Positions 26,690 to 39,852 of a stretch of DNA of 64,000 nucleotides are shown here, piece after piece. The DNA is from an uncultured Flavobacteriales bacterium. Lineage in GTDB: Bacteria > Bacteroidota > Bacteroidia > Flavobacteriales_G > Salibacteraceae. Each line of letters opens with the position of its first letter. The first letter of the stretch is position 1. A program made the translations under genes and the position numbers. The notes under the pieces are model-generated. The model had not been told where the DNA came from. It saw only the letters and a list, made by a program, of their open reading frames with translations, and searched no databases. The DNA is taken from NCBI GenBank assembly GCA_943788145.1, contig CALSPD010000001.1, forward strand, positions 54,740 to 118,739, in the 5' to 3' direction.

Positions 26690-28219
26690 ATGGAAGAACC
26701 GCGTCAAAAATCGGAAAAGAGAGACTCAGGATTAAGCGTAGTACGCAATGCCGCTAACACCCCAGACTATGGAAAACTACCTCCACAGGCTGTTGATTTA
26801 GAAGAGGCTGTTCTAGGGGCGCTTATGCTCGATAAAGAGGCACTCACTGATGTGATTGACATTCTAAAAAAGAATAGCTTTTACAAAGACGACCATCAAC
26901 TTATCTATGAAGCGATTCTAGATCTATTTCAACGATCAGAACCCATTGATATTCTTACTGTAACCCAAGAACTCAAGAAACGAGGTGAATTGGAAATCGT
27001 TGGAGGGCCTTTTTATATCGCTCAATTGACAAATCGAGTGGCTTCAAGCGCGAATGTTGAATTCCACGCAAGAATTATAGCTCAAAAACATATTCAAAGA
27101 GAATTAATAAAGATTTCTAGCGAAACCATCAAGCAAGCCTATGACGAAACTGTTGATGTTTTTGACTTATTAGATACAGCTGAAGCCAAATTATTCGAAG
27201 TAGCAGAAGGGAATATTAGACGAAGTTATGAAGACATGAATAAGTTGCTTCATAAGGCTATCAAGCAACTAGAAATCATAAGTAAATCAGATGGGACGAG
27301 CGGAGTACCTACAGGATTCGCAAACCTCGATCGTGTCACTGGTGGGTTTCAAAAATCCGACATGATTGTTCTCGCGGCAAGGCCAGGTATGGGTAAAACA
27401 GCATTTGTGCTATCGATGGCCCGCAATGCGGCAGTAGATTATAAAAAAGGCGTAGCAATTTTTTCACTGGAAATGAGTTCGCTTCAATTGGTCAATCGTT
27501 TAATCGCCAGCGAAACAGAAATAGCTGGTGAGAAACTTAAAAAAGGAAATTTAGAAGCATATGAATGGGAACAATTAAACGCACGAATTGGTAAACTTAC
27601 AAATGCCCCAATTTATATAAATGATACCCCTGGGCTTTCGGTTTTTGAATTACGAGCCCAATGCAGAAGGCTTAAAGCCGAAAAGAATATTCAGATGGTC
27701 ATCATCGACTATCTTCAACTTATGTCAGGTTCTTCTGAAAGCAAGGGGAATAGAGAGCAGGAAATAAGCACGATTTCACGAGCGGTTAAAGGCATCGCCA
27801 AAGAACTTGACATTCCAGTAATCGCCTTAAGTCAATTGAGTAGAGCTGTTGAAACAAGAGGGGGTGATAAACGTCCGCAGCTAAGCGACTTACGTGAATC
27901 GGGTGCCATCGAGCAAGATGCCGATATGGTAATGTTTATTTACAGGCCCGAATACTATGGCATCACAGCGGACGAAAGTGGTAACTCAACTCAAGGACTA
28001 GGTGAGTTAATCATTGCAAAACATCGAAATGGATCTACTGAAGACGTTAAGATTCGTTTCCAAAACCACCTCGCTAAGTTTGTCAACTGGGAGAATGATA
28101 ACTTTGAGTTCAACCAAAGCCCTAGCATCGATATCGATGATGCATATGCCGGCCAAGTCTTGAGATCCAGCAAATTTGATGATATTGATGAAAATCTTTC
28201 TGAGGAACCTCCTTTTTAA
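26690..28219 (+). CDS. dnaB: Replicative DNA helicase DnaB
   Basis: Hexameric 5'-3' helicase at the replication fork. 509 residues: N-terminal DnaB domain (PQAVDLEEAVLGALMLD, about residues 30-130), a linker, then the RecA-like C-terminal domain. The latter has GFANLDRVTGGFQKSDMI, Walker A ARPGMGKTAF, Walker B MVIIDYLQLM, and the SQLSRAVETRG and LRESGAIEQDAD arginine-finger blocks. Normal length, no intein. A -7 promoter box lies four bases before the ATG. The following secreted-protein gene begins inside its 3' end, so the two may be cotranscribed. Confidence 0.97.
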   Translation: MEEPRQKSEKRDSGLSVVRNAANTPDYGKLPPQAVDLEEAVLGALMLDKEALTDVIDILKKNSFYKDDHQLIYEAILDLFQRSEPIDILTVTQELKKRGELEIVGGPFYIAQLTNRVASSANVEFHARIIAQKHIQRELIKISSETIKQAYDETVDVFDLLDTAEAKLFEVAEGNIRRSYEDMNKLLHKAIKQLEIISKSDGTSGVPTGFANLDRVTGGFQKSDMIVLAARPGMGKTAFVLSMARNAAVDYKKGVAIFSLEMSSLQLVNRLIASETEIAGEKLKKGNLEAYEWEQLNARIGKLTNAPIYINDTPGLSVFELRAQCRRLKAEKNIQMVIIDYLQLMSGSSESKGNREQEISTISRAVKGIAKELDIPVIALSQLSRAVETRGGDKRPQLSDLRESGAIEQDADMVMFIYRPEYYGITADESGNSTQGLGELIIAKHRNGSTEDVKIRFQNHLAKFVNWENDNFEFNQSPSIDIDDAYAGQVLRSSKFDDIDENLSEEPPF

Positions 28220-29473
28220 AATTCTTTTTTGTTTTTGCCTATTCGGCTTTAGCTCAAATGCTTTCTCATCTAAAATTCTCATTCCAATGGATGAGAACCA
28301 AAAGGATCATTTGAAAGCCTATGGCATTGCCTTTTGGTGTCTTGAAAGAGACGTTGAAGTTCAATGGGTTACTTAACTATCGAGGCGGAAGCTTCCTTAC
28401 AGAAAATCATGATGAAATCGAGGCCGAACTCGTCATCAGAGGTGTCAGTTATGAAATGATTCCCGAAGCCAAAGCGGCATCAATACTTCTGGAGATTAGC
28501 AACCCTGAGGTTAACATGGATGCAATTAAACTGGAACAATCGCCAAAAATCGCAGTCTATTCACCTAAATCCGCTCAACCGTGGGATGATGCCGTAACAC
28601 TTGTCCTGACTTATGCGGAAATTCCATATACTGTCATATATGACGATGAAATCATTCACGGAGAGCTTCACCTTTATGATTGGCTTCACTTACACCATGA
28701 AGACTTTACTGGACAATATGGAAAATTCTACGGATCGTATCGAAATGCAAAATGGTACCAAGATCAAGTCGCAGAGTTTGAAGAAACGGCAGGCCGATTA
28801 GGGTTTAGCAAGGTTTCAGAACTTAAACTTTCAGTGGCGCTAAAAATTAAAGAATACACCGCTGGAGGTGGCTTTCTTTTCTCTATGTGTTCCGGTACAG
28901 ATTCCTATGATATCGCGTTATCGGCTGAAAGTGTTGATATCTGTGCGCAAAATGTTTGATGGCGACCCCGCAGATCCATCTGCACCTCAAAAGCTTCAAT
29001 TCGATCAAGGTTTCGCGTTCGAGAATTATCGTTTAAGTATGAATCCCATGGAATATGAATTCTCCGATATTGATGGAACACCTCTGCATAATAGAGCAGG
29101 ACAAAAACAGGATTTTTTCACACTTTTTGACTTCTCAGCCAAGTGGGACCCAGTACCAACAATGCTCTGTCAAAGTCACGAATCCATCATTCGAGGATTT
29201 ATGGGACAAACAACATCCTACAATTTAAAATTCATTAAACCCGAAGTGCTCATCCTTGGCGAGAATAAAGGAATCGGCATAGCAAAATACATTCATGGAG
29301 AGTTTGGCAAAGGACAATGGACATTTTATGGCGGACATGACCCTGAAGACTATCAGCATTTTGTGGGAGATCCTCCAACCGATCTAAGCCTGCATCCAAA
29401 CTCTGCAGGTTATCGCTTAATTCTAAACAATGTCCTATTCCCTGCGGCAAAAAAGAAAAAGCAGAAAACTTAG
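28188..29473 (+). pseudogene. Secreted 'asparagine synthetase B'-type protein with GATase-like features, two +1 frameshifts
   Basis: Reconstructed length 427 residues: signal peptide from ATG 28188 (overlapping the dnaB end by 32 bases), then a conserved Bacteroidota protein often labelled asparagine synthetase B. It lacks the synthetase and N-terminal glutaminase domains of AsnB. Blocks visible are ILIPMDENQKDHLKAYG, LNYRGGSF, YDWLHLHHEDFTGQYG, GGGFLFSMCSGTDS, MFDGDPADPS, FDFSAKWDPVPTML and FYGGHDPEDYQH. Cys about 234 in MCSGT and His about 383 in GGHDPED resemble a class I glutamine-amidotransferase-like nucleophile elbow and His-Asp pair; this is inference. Extra bases in GGG 28366-28368 and AAAA 28949-28952 split it into three open pieces (to 28376, 28321-28959, and from 28868 on). 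Removing one base at each restores a normal-length protein. Confidence 0.85.
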
Positions 29474-31227
29474 TTTTTCAATTTCCAAACAATATGGAAA
29501 AGGAAGTATCTAGGAATACTCGTATAATTTGGTGCTATAATAGGATTGTCATCTATTAAACCATACAATAAATTTACCGCCTCGAAACCAACATCAACTT
29601 GACCTACCGTTATATAGGCCATGGCATCAGCTTGAAAGTAGGGTTCAAACTTTTGGCTCCTCTGTACATAAAATGAATCATAAAAAGGCAAATATCCTCT
29701 AGAATAAAACCCTGAATTATACATTGTCCGTATACCTGGATGAAAGGTTAACTTTTCTTTCAAAACATCAACATTCGCCAATACCTCGACTTTATACATC
29801 CATTCAGGAAGACTGTTTATGCGATTTCTATTATTCCATTGATAAACACCATTTGCTAGCAGAGTACCAGCTTTCTTCTTTCCAATTATAGATACCTCAG
29901 CCTTGTATAATTCAATATTAGTGGCGGCCTGATGTATTCTTCCATACCTATCAAAGTAGATATAATTCATTTGCTTGATATACCCAGGTTGTAAATGAAT
30001 ACTTAAATCTTTCATTTTTATCTCATAAATAATAGCCGTTCTCAACTGTTCTTGAGATTGAAGCGTATTACTATTAGATCTAATACTCGAATAATAATTC
30101 GCATGAAGAAGATACGGATGAGACTTCTGAACCGTTAAGCTTCCTTGCAAACTAGAAACATATGAGATTCGATTCGAATCAGAACTTGCCCCAAAAAGAT
30201 AAATTAAATCAAGAGTTGACGAATAATCCCCTCTGTTATATCCTCCAAAAAAGTATTGGTTTCTAGATCTAAACTCTACATTCTTTTTTGAAAGCACGAT
30301 TCTAGAAGAAACGTCCTGATTACTATAATCAAGTTGTGTTGAATTAACTCGAAACGTCCCTTGGTTAAAATGTAAAGTTAAGTCCACTTGAAATTGCATT
30401 CCTGCAATCCCTGTTTCACTAACATAGCGAATTCGTGGGGATGCTCCCACCTCCATGTGTCTTGATGAATCATTAACTTCTTCAAACAATTCAGTAGTAA
30501 ATTGTGAATAATACACAGAATCACTTGATAGGTCGCTGTAAATGAATTTAGCTATTCTACCGTTTCCTTGCAGACTGAATAATATGCTGGATCGGTCGTT
30601 CTCAGTCGCCAAATACCTAATTTCAGACCTAACAAGAGTTACTTCTTTTCTAGAATATGCTTCTTGTAGTTTAATTGATCCAAGTAAATGCAAATCGTCT
30701 GTTCCGCTCTGTTTTATCGAGTAGGTCGAATCAACTAATCCACCATTTTGCTCTCTATCCGTAACTAAATACGTGGCAATAGCGTTCCATTTTATTTTGT
30801 TACTTAGGTCTGATTCAATCTTTAATCCTATATCCGTATTTCGAACAAAACTCCTTTGAATCCATCCAGGGTGAGAGTTTCTTGAAATCCGAAATTCAAA
30901 ACAACTTGACTTTGAAATCGGTCGAAATAATTCAAAGGTTATATCCTGATATTGATTAGCACCCATTCGATAATCAACAAACGAATTAGAGTTTGTGTCA
31001 AATATTACATTATCTAACTTCACACTAACCCGTTGTTTTTCAACCTCTTGATTTGAATTGTAACCTACCTCAATCCCTGATTTAAGCGTGTCAATTCCAT
31101 TAGGTTCAAAGAGCAATAAGCCTGGATTCGAATATTCCAAGACATGACTTAATTCAAACTGTTGAGAATTAGCTCCAAAGTGAATCAAGAATAGAATTAA
31201 TATATTAAATAATGCACGAAGCGTCAT
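29470..31227 (-). CDS. Putative outer-membrane porin (Porin_10-like)
   Basis: 585 residues with a signal peptide (MTLRALFNILILFLIHFGANS) and almost entirely alternating beta-strand sequence with Arg/Tyr-rich turns. It ends in FLFHIVWKLKN, a C-terminal aromatic strand fitting an outer-membrane barrel. The order of features and the penultimate block NLLYGLIDDNPIIAPNYTSIPRYF resemble the 'putative porin' (Porin_10) family of Bacteroidota, where an AP-x-Y segment precedes the last strand. No residue proves substrate. It converges with the preceding gene by four bases and is the last gene before the rRNA operon terminator. Confidence 0.72.
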   Translation of the reverse strand: MTLRALFNILILFLIHFGANSQQFELSHVLEYSNPGLLLFEPNGIDTLKSGIEVGYNSNQEVEKQRVSVKLDNVIFDTNSNSFVDYRMGANQYQDITFELFRPISKSSCFEFRISRNSHPGWIQRSFVRNTDIGLKIESDLSNKIKWNAIATYLVTDREQNGGLVDSTYSIKQSGTDDLHLLGSIKLQEAYSRKEVTLVRSEIRYLATENDRSSILFSLQGNGRIAKFIYSDLSSDSVYYSQFTTELFEEVNDSSRHMEVGASPRIRYVSETGIAGMQFQVDLTLHFNQGTFRVNSTQLDYSNQDVSSRIVLSKKNVEFRSRNQYFFGGYNRGDYSSTLDLIYLFGASSDSNRISYVSSLQGSLTVQKSHPYLLHANYYSSIRSNSNTLQSQEQLRTAIIYEIKMKDLSIHLQPGYIKQMNYIYFDRYGRIHQAATNIELYKAEVSIIGKKKAGTLLANGVYQWNNRNRINSLPEWMYKVEVLANVDVLKEKLTFHPGIRTMYNSGFYSRGYLPFYDSFYVQRSQKFEPYFQADAMAYITVGQVDVGFEAVNLLYGLIDDNPIIAPNYTSIPRYFLFHIVWKLKN

Positions 31228-31248
31228 TTGAGGAAATTAAGCAAAAAA

Positions 31249-31276
31249 AAAGCTCCACACTATAGTGTGGAGCTTT
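31249..31276 (-). terminator. Intrinsic terminator of the rRNA operon
   Basis: Perfect hairpin with the 9-bp stem GCTCCACAC/GTGTGGAGC and a TATA loop, flanked by an A/T tract. Read on the minus strand, the stem is followed by nine T, a textbook Rho-independent terminator just beyond the 5S gene. Confidence 0.92.
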
Positions 31277-31280
31277 AAAA

Positions 31281-31391
<111 letters not shown>

Positions 31392-31431
31392 AATCATCAA
31401 TATCAAAAAATCTTGAATAATATAAACGAGC

Positions 31432-34228
<2,797 letters not shown>

Positions 34229-34232
<4 letters not shown>

Positions 34233-34239
34233 TTTGCTC
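34229..34239 (-). other. 23S rRNA processing stem, 5' arm (3' arm at 31428-31438)
   Basis: GAGCAAAAAAT on the minus strand at 34239-34229 is perfectly complementary to ATTTTTTGCTC on the same strand at 31438-31428. The two bracket the 23S gene, giving the long-range stem that RNase III-type enzymes cut during rRNA maturation. Confidence 0.75.
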
Positions 34240-34260
34240 TATATTATATTATTCAAGATT

Positions 34261-34270
34261 TCAAAGAACT
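34261..34270 (-). promoter_or_regulatory. boxA-like antitermination element before 23S
   Basis: AGTTCTTTGA on the minus strand, about 25 bases upstream of the 23S 5' end. The identical ten bases occur in the 16S leader at 36301-36310. Such duplicated boxA sites recruit Nus/antitermination factors in bacterial rrn operons. Confidence 0.65.
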
Positions 34271-34369
34271 TATCCTATACTATATAGGAAAGGGTTGTAA
34301 AAGGAGTTGCACCTTAATTAAAACTACAACAACACAAATTAAGAACAGATTATAACTTTCACTTAAAAG

Positions 34370-34443
34370 TGGAGGATATCGGAGTCGAACCGATGACCCC
34401 CTGCGTGCAAGGCAGGTGCTCTAGCCAGCTGAGCTAATCCCCC
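34370..34443 (-). tRNA. tRNA-Ala (anticodon TGC)
   Basis: 74 bases on the minus strand: acceptor stem GGGGGAT paired with ATCCTCC (one G-T pair), D-arm AGCTCAGCTGGCTAGAGC, anticodon loop CTTGCACG with TGC, T-arm GTTCGACTCC and discriminator A. CCA is not encoded. It sits in the 16S-23S spacer. Confidence 0.97.
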
Positions 34444-34521
34444 AGTTAAAAACTAAAAAAGTTTCCTTTTTCGGTCAGAACAGGGAGGTCAGTAGACAAG
34501 ATCTCCTTGTTTTGAATTGAG

Positions 34522-34595
34522 TAGTCCCGCGCGGACTTGAACCGCGGACCTCTACATTATCAGTGTAGCGCTCTAACCAGCTGAGCTACGGGACT
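34522..34595 (-). tRNA. tRNA-Ile (anticodon GAT)
   Basis: 74 bases on the minus strand: acceptor AGTCCCG paired with CGGGACT, D-arm AGCTCAGCTGGTTAGAGC, anticodon loop CTGATAA giving GAT, T-arm CGCGGTTCAAGTCCGCG and discriminator A. CCA is not encoded. Order 16S-Ile-Ala-23S is the common spacer arrangement. Confidence 0.97.
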
Positions 34596-34708
34596 AACAA
34601 AACGTTGAACCCGAGCATAGCTGTATCCCTGAATGGGATTCGGGACTTTCAACTCAGAAAGATTATATAAAGATGAAAAGAAGCCAGCAAGTATCGATTG
34701 CTTTCTCT

Positions 34709-36232
<1,524 letters not shown>

Positions 36233-36300
36233 TGTAAAATTAATATACAATCGGATATAAATCCCTAGGATACATGCTGGCTTTTATCTTTTCAATCTGT

Positions 36301-36310
36301 TCAAAGAACT
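36301..36310 (-). promoter_or_regulatory. boxA-like antitermination element in the rrn leader
   Basis: AGTTCTTTGA on the minus strand between the rrn promoter and 16S, identical to the copy ahead of 23S at 34261-34270. Confidence 0.65.
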
Positions 36311-36332
36311 ACCCCTTGTTTGTAAGGGAGCG

Positions 36333-36362
36333 CAAAGATAAGGGCATTTTCATTCTACGCAA
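36333..36362 (-). promoter_or_regulatory. rRNA operon promoter (TTG-N19-TATCTTTG)
   Basis: On the minus strand, TTG at 36362-36360 is followed by exactly 19 bases and then TATCTTTG at 36340-36333, matching the Bacteroidota primary-sigma consensus. It lies about 100 bases upstream of 16S. The rest of the 210-base stretch up to the SDR gene shows no gene. Confidence 0.8.
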
Positions 36363-36446
36363 GGCTATAGTCAGATAAATTTCAAATAAATGGATGTTTT
36401 TTAGCCTCATTGCGCTTATCCCTCTGTTTTTCAGTTGTATAAATAT

Positions 36447-37130
36447 TCAGTTCGGATCACTTTTTTTTATCGAAAACACTTGGCCGTGTACAATTGTCTT
36501 AGAAGAAAGGGAGAATTCACAGATGAAGGACGCCATTTCTACGTCATCAACCGGTGCTTTATAGTCTGGAAATGCCGTTTTCAGCATCTCAGTATTGACT
36601 GCTCCTAAACAAAGGCAGTTTGGAGTAATAAAGTCACCCCATTCTGCGGCCATACATTCAGTGAGACAGACCAAGGCAGACTTACTCATACTATATGCCC
36701 CAAGACCTGCAAATTTTGAAGATCCTTGATATCCCGCCATGCTACTAATATTCACTACATGACAACCACTTGAAAGCTTTTTCGAGTTGATCAAGGTCTG
36801 TGTTAGCTTTAGCGGACCCAAAACATTTGCTTTCATCATTCGATTAAGGTCTTCGGTCGTGGTGTGAATTAGTTCGGCAATTATAATTGACGCAGCATTA
36901 TTGATCAGAATATCTATAGTCGGAAGTTTCAACTTTTCAAGTTTACTTATGAGTCCAACGTAATTTTCCCAATCAAATTCGATAAGGTGCATTCGAGGAT
37001 TAGATTTTATCTCGGCATCTATGCCTTCAATGCTCCTTGTGATACCAATTACATCGTATCCCTTTTTCGCGAACTCAATGATCATAGCGCGCCCGATCCC
37101 CCTGGAAACCCCTGTTACAAGTATTGTCAT
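36447..37130 (-). CDS. SDR family oxidoreductase
   Basis: 227-residue classical short-chain dehydrogenase. NAD(P)-binding TGVSRGIGRA at the N-terminus, LINNAAS (NNAG motif variant), the catalytic Ser in VVNISSMAGY and YSMSKSAL (Tyr-x3-Lys) are in the expected order. The substrate is unknown. The gene is monocistronic, downstream of and opposite in sense to its neighbour at 37275, and upstream of the rrn promoter. Confidence 0.9.
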   Translation of the reverse strand: MTILVTGVSRGIGRAMIIEFAKKGYDVIGITRSIEGIDAEIKSNPRMHLIEFDWENYVGLISKLEKLKLPTIDILINNAASIIIAELIHTTTEDLNRMMKANVLGPLKLTQTLINSKKLSSGCHVVNISSMAGYQGSSKFAGLGAYSMSKSALVCLTECMAAEWGDFITPNCLCLGAVNTEMLKTAFPDYKAPVDDVEMASFICEFSLSSKTIVHGQVFSIKKSDPN

Positions 37131-37274
37131 ATATCAAAAAAGATTCTATTGTCAAATATGGGTTGTTTCTTTGACTTAACTTTAAACGTTATTTGCCTAA
37201 TTTTACAATTCCTTTGGTCAACTTATTTGATCAAAAGACGTCTACAACTTTAGAATCTAGAATACCTACAATAT

Positions 37275-39773
37275 ATGTCTATAAAATTTACTCTTGTAAC
37301 TCTGATTACTGGGCTTTCCTTTTTTGCGAATGCTCAACGCGCAGTTTGTCCTCCGGACACGATACTATATGTATATGAAAAAGCTACGGAATTAGATACA
37401 CTAACTTTTGATCCGTTTTTCACTTCGGCTGCCTATCAGTATTTTGAATGTCCTCAGCAGATTTCAGTAAATGGCGTGCGCTTTTATGCTTGGAAAACCG
37501 ACACGACTGACGGGAATAGCATGCAAATAACCGTGGAATTGCGCAAAGCGACTTCGGATAGCATCCCTGGCACCACGCTTTTAGCAAGTTCGGCTCATAC
37601 TCTGCTTATTCCGGATTCATTAGATGGCCCGCTAAGTCAATATGCAGTTAGTTTGACATGGACACCCACGAGTGTTTCGGAGCCATATATTATTGTAATC
37701 AAGACAGATCCAACAAGTCCTCCATTCACCATGCTTCATAGTCACTTAAATGGAGCAAATTCTGATGGTAATGAAGAATGGTTAAGTGGGGTTAGACAAG
37801 GTTTCAGCTGGATTAAATCATATGACTACATTGTAAATAGCGAACCATTCGATGCCGATTTTTTAATAGAACCTTTCGTTTCGTATAACATTAACGCTTC
37901 CTTTATTAATGATCCAGAATGCCTTTTTGATGAATTAGGTGAAACTGTGAGCTTTTTCAACGATGGTGCACCAATCGTTGATAGTAGAATGTATAATCGG
38001 TATGCTTTTCATTATTCACCCAATCGACAAGCTTGGAATTATGGAGATGGAGTAACTCAAAACGCTGCGAATCCCATCCATTTTTATCCTACGAACGGTC
38101 CGTACGTTGCTACAATGACTGCTAAAATTTTAAGTTGGACCAGCAGCTTATGTCAGAGTTCTGTTACCCAGATAATAAAAGAGAAACCAGCCCAAGACTT
38201 TACTCATAAGACAAACAACCTTGAAGTGAATTTCACTAATGAAACTTTCGGACTGTTTTCAAGTATCCACTATGACTTTGGAGATGGTAATACGAGTGTT
38301 AATGAGGACCCCAAGCATAAATACTTTCAACCTGGAACATATTGGGTATGTCAAACAATGATGACCTCATGTGGAGAGATTAAACAGTGCAAGAACGTAG
38401 CAGTTGCGACAAATACGGCTCTTAATTGTGGTAAAGACAGCGTTCGATATACTGCTGCGCGTGGTACCGACACTAAAATCCGCAAATTACGACCAACTAA
38501 CCCGGGAAGATTATTTGGTATTGGACAAAGGTTTGACGCAACTCAGCCAATGATTGTTCATGGATTTAGTTTTTATGCTAACCACGAGGGGCTTTTCAAA
38601 GACAGTTACCCCGTGACATGTAGAATTTGGGATAAAGGTGGTAATAATCTACCTGATGGTCCACCCCTTGGAGAATCTGTCGTTCATATTAACAAAATTG
38701 AAGTTGACACGTTATACAATGACTCCACACGATACACGGCAATATTTGACAGGCCGGTTCAAATCCTTGACGATTATATCCTGACGATAGAATATGACGG
38801 GACAATACCGGTGCACATTGGAGTTAGCGATTGGCTAGAACATGATGGCGATGGCGATTTATTGGCTATTGGAAAAATAAACGATACGACTTGGGTTACT
38901 GCGGCTTCGGTTGCGGTGTTTAACTGCGAGGGTGCTGCATGTGATATGGATGTGATAATTGAGCCGTTAATCGAGTTTAACCTTGACGCAAATTTTGGAT
39001 ATGACTTTGACTGTATGGACCTTGATGTGCAGCCTGTTGAATTGTATGACCTTTCCTCTTCAATATTGAGAAGTAAGGTCTATAACACTATTGCTTTCAA
39101 CACTTCATTCGTTCAAGCTTTTGATTGGGATTTTGGTGATGCAACTGCGGTGGTTAACTTGGTAAATCCATCCCATAACTTTCAAGGTAACGGGCCATTT
39201 GATGTGACCTTAACCGTATTTATGGACGGATGGACAAATGACTGTGTTAGCACGCAAGTCCATAATGTCCCGGTACCCCCGACAGGTGGCTTTTCATATG
39301 AGCAAGTTACATCTCAGGTTAATTTCATAGACAGCTCATTCAACGCAGAGGAGTACTTGTGGACTTTCTCAGATTTAACAGTAAGCACTTTAGCCAACCC
39401 CGTCCATTATTTTACTGAAATCGGCAAATTTGAAGTTTGTCAATACGTCTCTAATGTTTGTGGCTCAGATACAATCTGCGACAGCATTACTGTGAATGTC
39501 GTGGGGATTCCAGAGGCTATTACTGAAAACTTGCATATCTACCCAAATCCGGCCAAAGACTATATCACCGTTGATGTAGATTTCAGCAAGCTGGATGGAA
39601 TCGAGATGGAAGTCTTAGATCTTCAAGGCCGAATCGTTAAAGCATTGACACTTGCGGCTAGTGGATCAAATAATCAAATTTACGTAGGGGACTTAGCACG
39701 CGGCAGTTATCTTCTGCGATTAAAGGCTGATCAATTTGAAGGCACAAAAATGCTGATCCTTACCGATCATTGA
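37275..39773 (+). CDS. Secreted PKD-repeat protein with T9SS type A sorting domain
   Basis: 832 residues: signal peptide (MSIKFTLVTLITGLSFFANAQ) then a two-fold repeated arrangement. Each half has a jelly-roll-like domain (openings VNGVRFYAWKTD and VHGFSFYANHEG) followed by PKD-like domains (IHYDFGDGNTSV, FDWDFGDATAVV, EYLWTFSDLTVS). The last 75 residues are a type A T9SS domain (LHIYPNPAKDYITV ... RGSYLLRLKA). The internal duplication suggests the gene arose by tandem domain-pair copying. Surface or extracellular; ligand unknown. A bidirectional terminator follows. Confidence 0.88.
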   Translation: MSIKFTLVTLITGLSFFANAQRAVCPPDTILYVYEKATELDTLTFDPFFTSAAYQYFECPQQISVNGVRFYAWKTDTTDGNSMQITVELRKATSDSIPGTTLLASSAHTLLIPDSLDGPLSQYAVSLTWTPTSVSEPYIIVIKTDPTSPPFTMLHSHLNGANSDGNEEWLSGVRQGFSWIKSYDYIVNSEPFDADFLIEPFVSYNINASFINDPECLFDELGETVSFFNDGAPIVDSRMYNRYAFHYSPNRQAWNYGDGVTQNAANPIHFYPTNGPYVATMTAKILSWTSSLCQSSVTQIIKEKPAQDFTHKTNNLEVNFTNETFGLFSSIHYDFGDGNTSVNEDPKHKYFQPGTYWVCQTMMTSCGEIKQCKNVAVATNTALNCGKDSVRYTAARGTDTKIRKLRPTNPGRLFGIGQRFDATQPMIVHGFSFYANHEGLFKDSYPVTCRIWDKGGNNLPDGPPLGESVVHINKIEVDTLYNDSTRYTAIFDRPVQILDDYILTIEYDGTIPVHIGVSDWLEHDGDGDLLAIGKINDTTWVTAASVAVFNCEGAACDMDVIIEPLIEFNLDANFGYDFDCMDLDVQPVELYDLSSSILRSKVYNTIAFNTSFVQAFDWDFGDATAVVNLVNPSHNFQGNGPFDVTLTVFMDGWTNDCVSTQVHNVPVPPTGGFSYEQVTSQVNFIDSSFNAEEYLWTFSDLTVSTLANPVHYFTEIGKFEVCQYVSNVCGSDTICDSITVNVVGIPEAITENLHIYPNPAKDYITVDVDFSKLDGIEMEVLDLQGRIVKALTLAASGSNNQIYVGDLARGSYLLRLKADQFEGTKMLILTDH

Positions 39774-39790
39774 ATCAGTAAAACAAATTA

Positions 39791-39831
39791 GACAAACAAA
39801 AAAGGCGCTTTAAGCGCCTTTTTTGTTTGTC
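39791..39831. terminator. Perfect bidirectional terminator, 20-bp arms
   Basis: A 41-base perfect inverted repeat: two 20-base arms around a single T, with the core GGCGCTT/AAGCGCC and flanking A and T runs. It lies between the convergent T9SS gene and purL and can terminate both. Confidence 0.93.
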
Positions 39832-39852
39832 TGAGAAATGTTAAGTATAATC

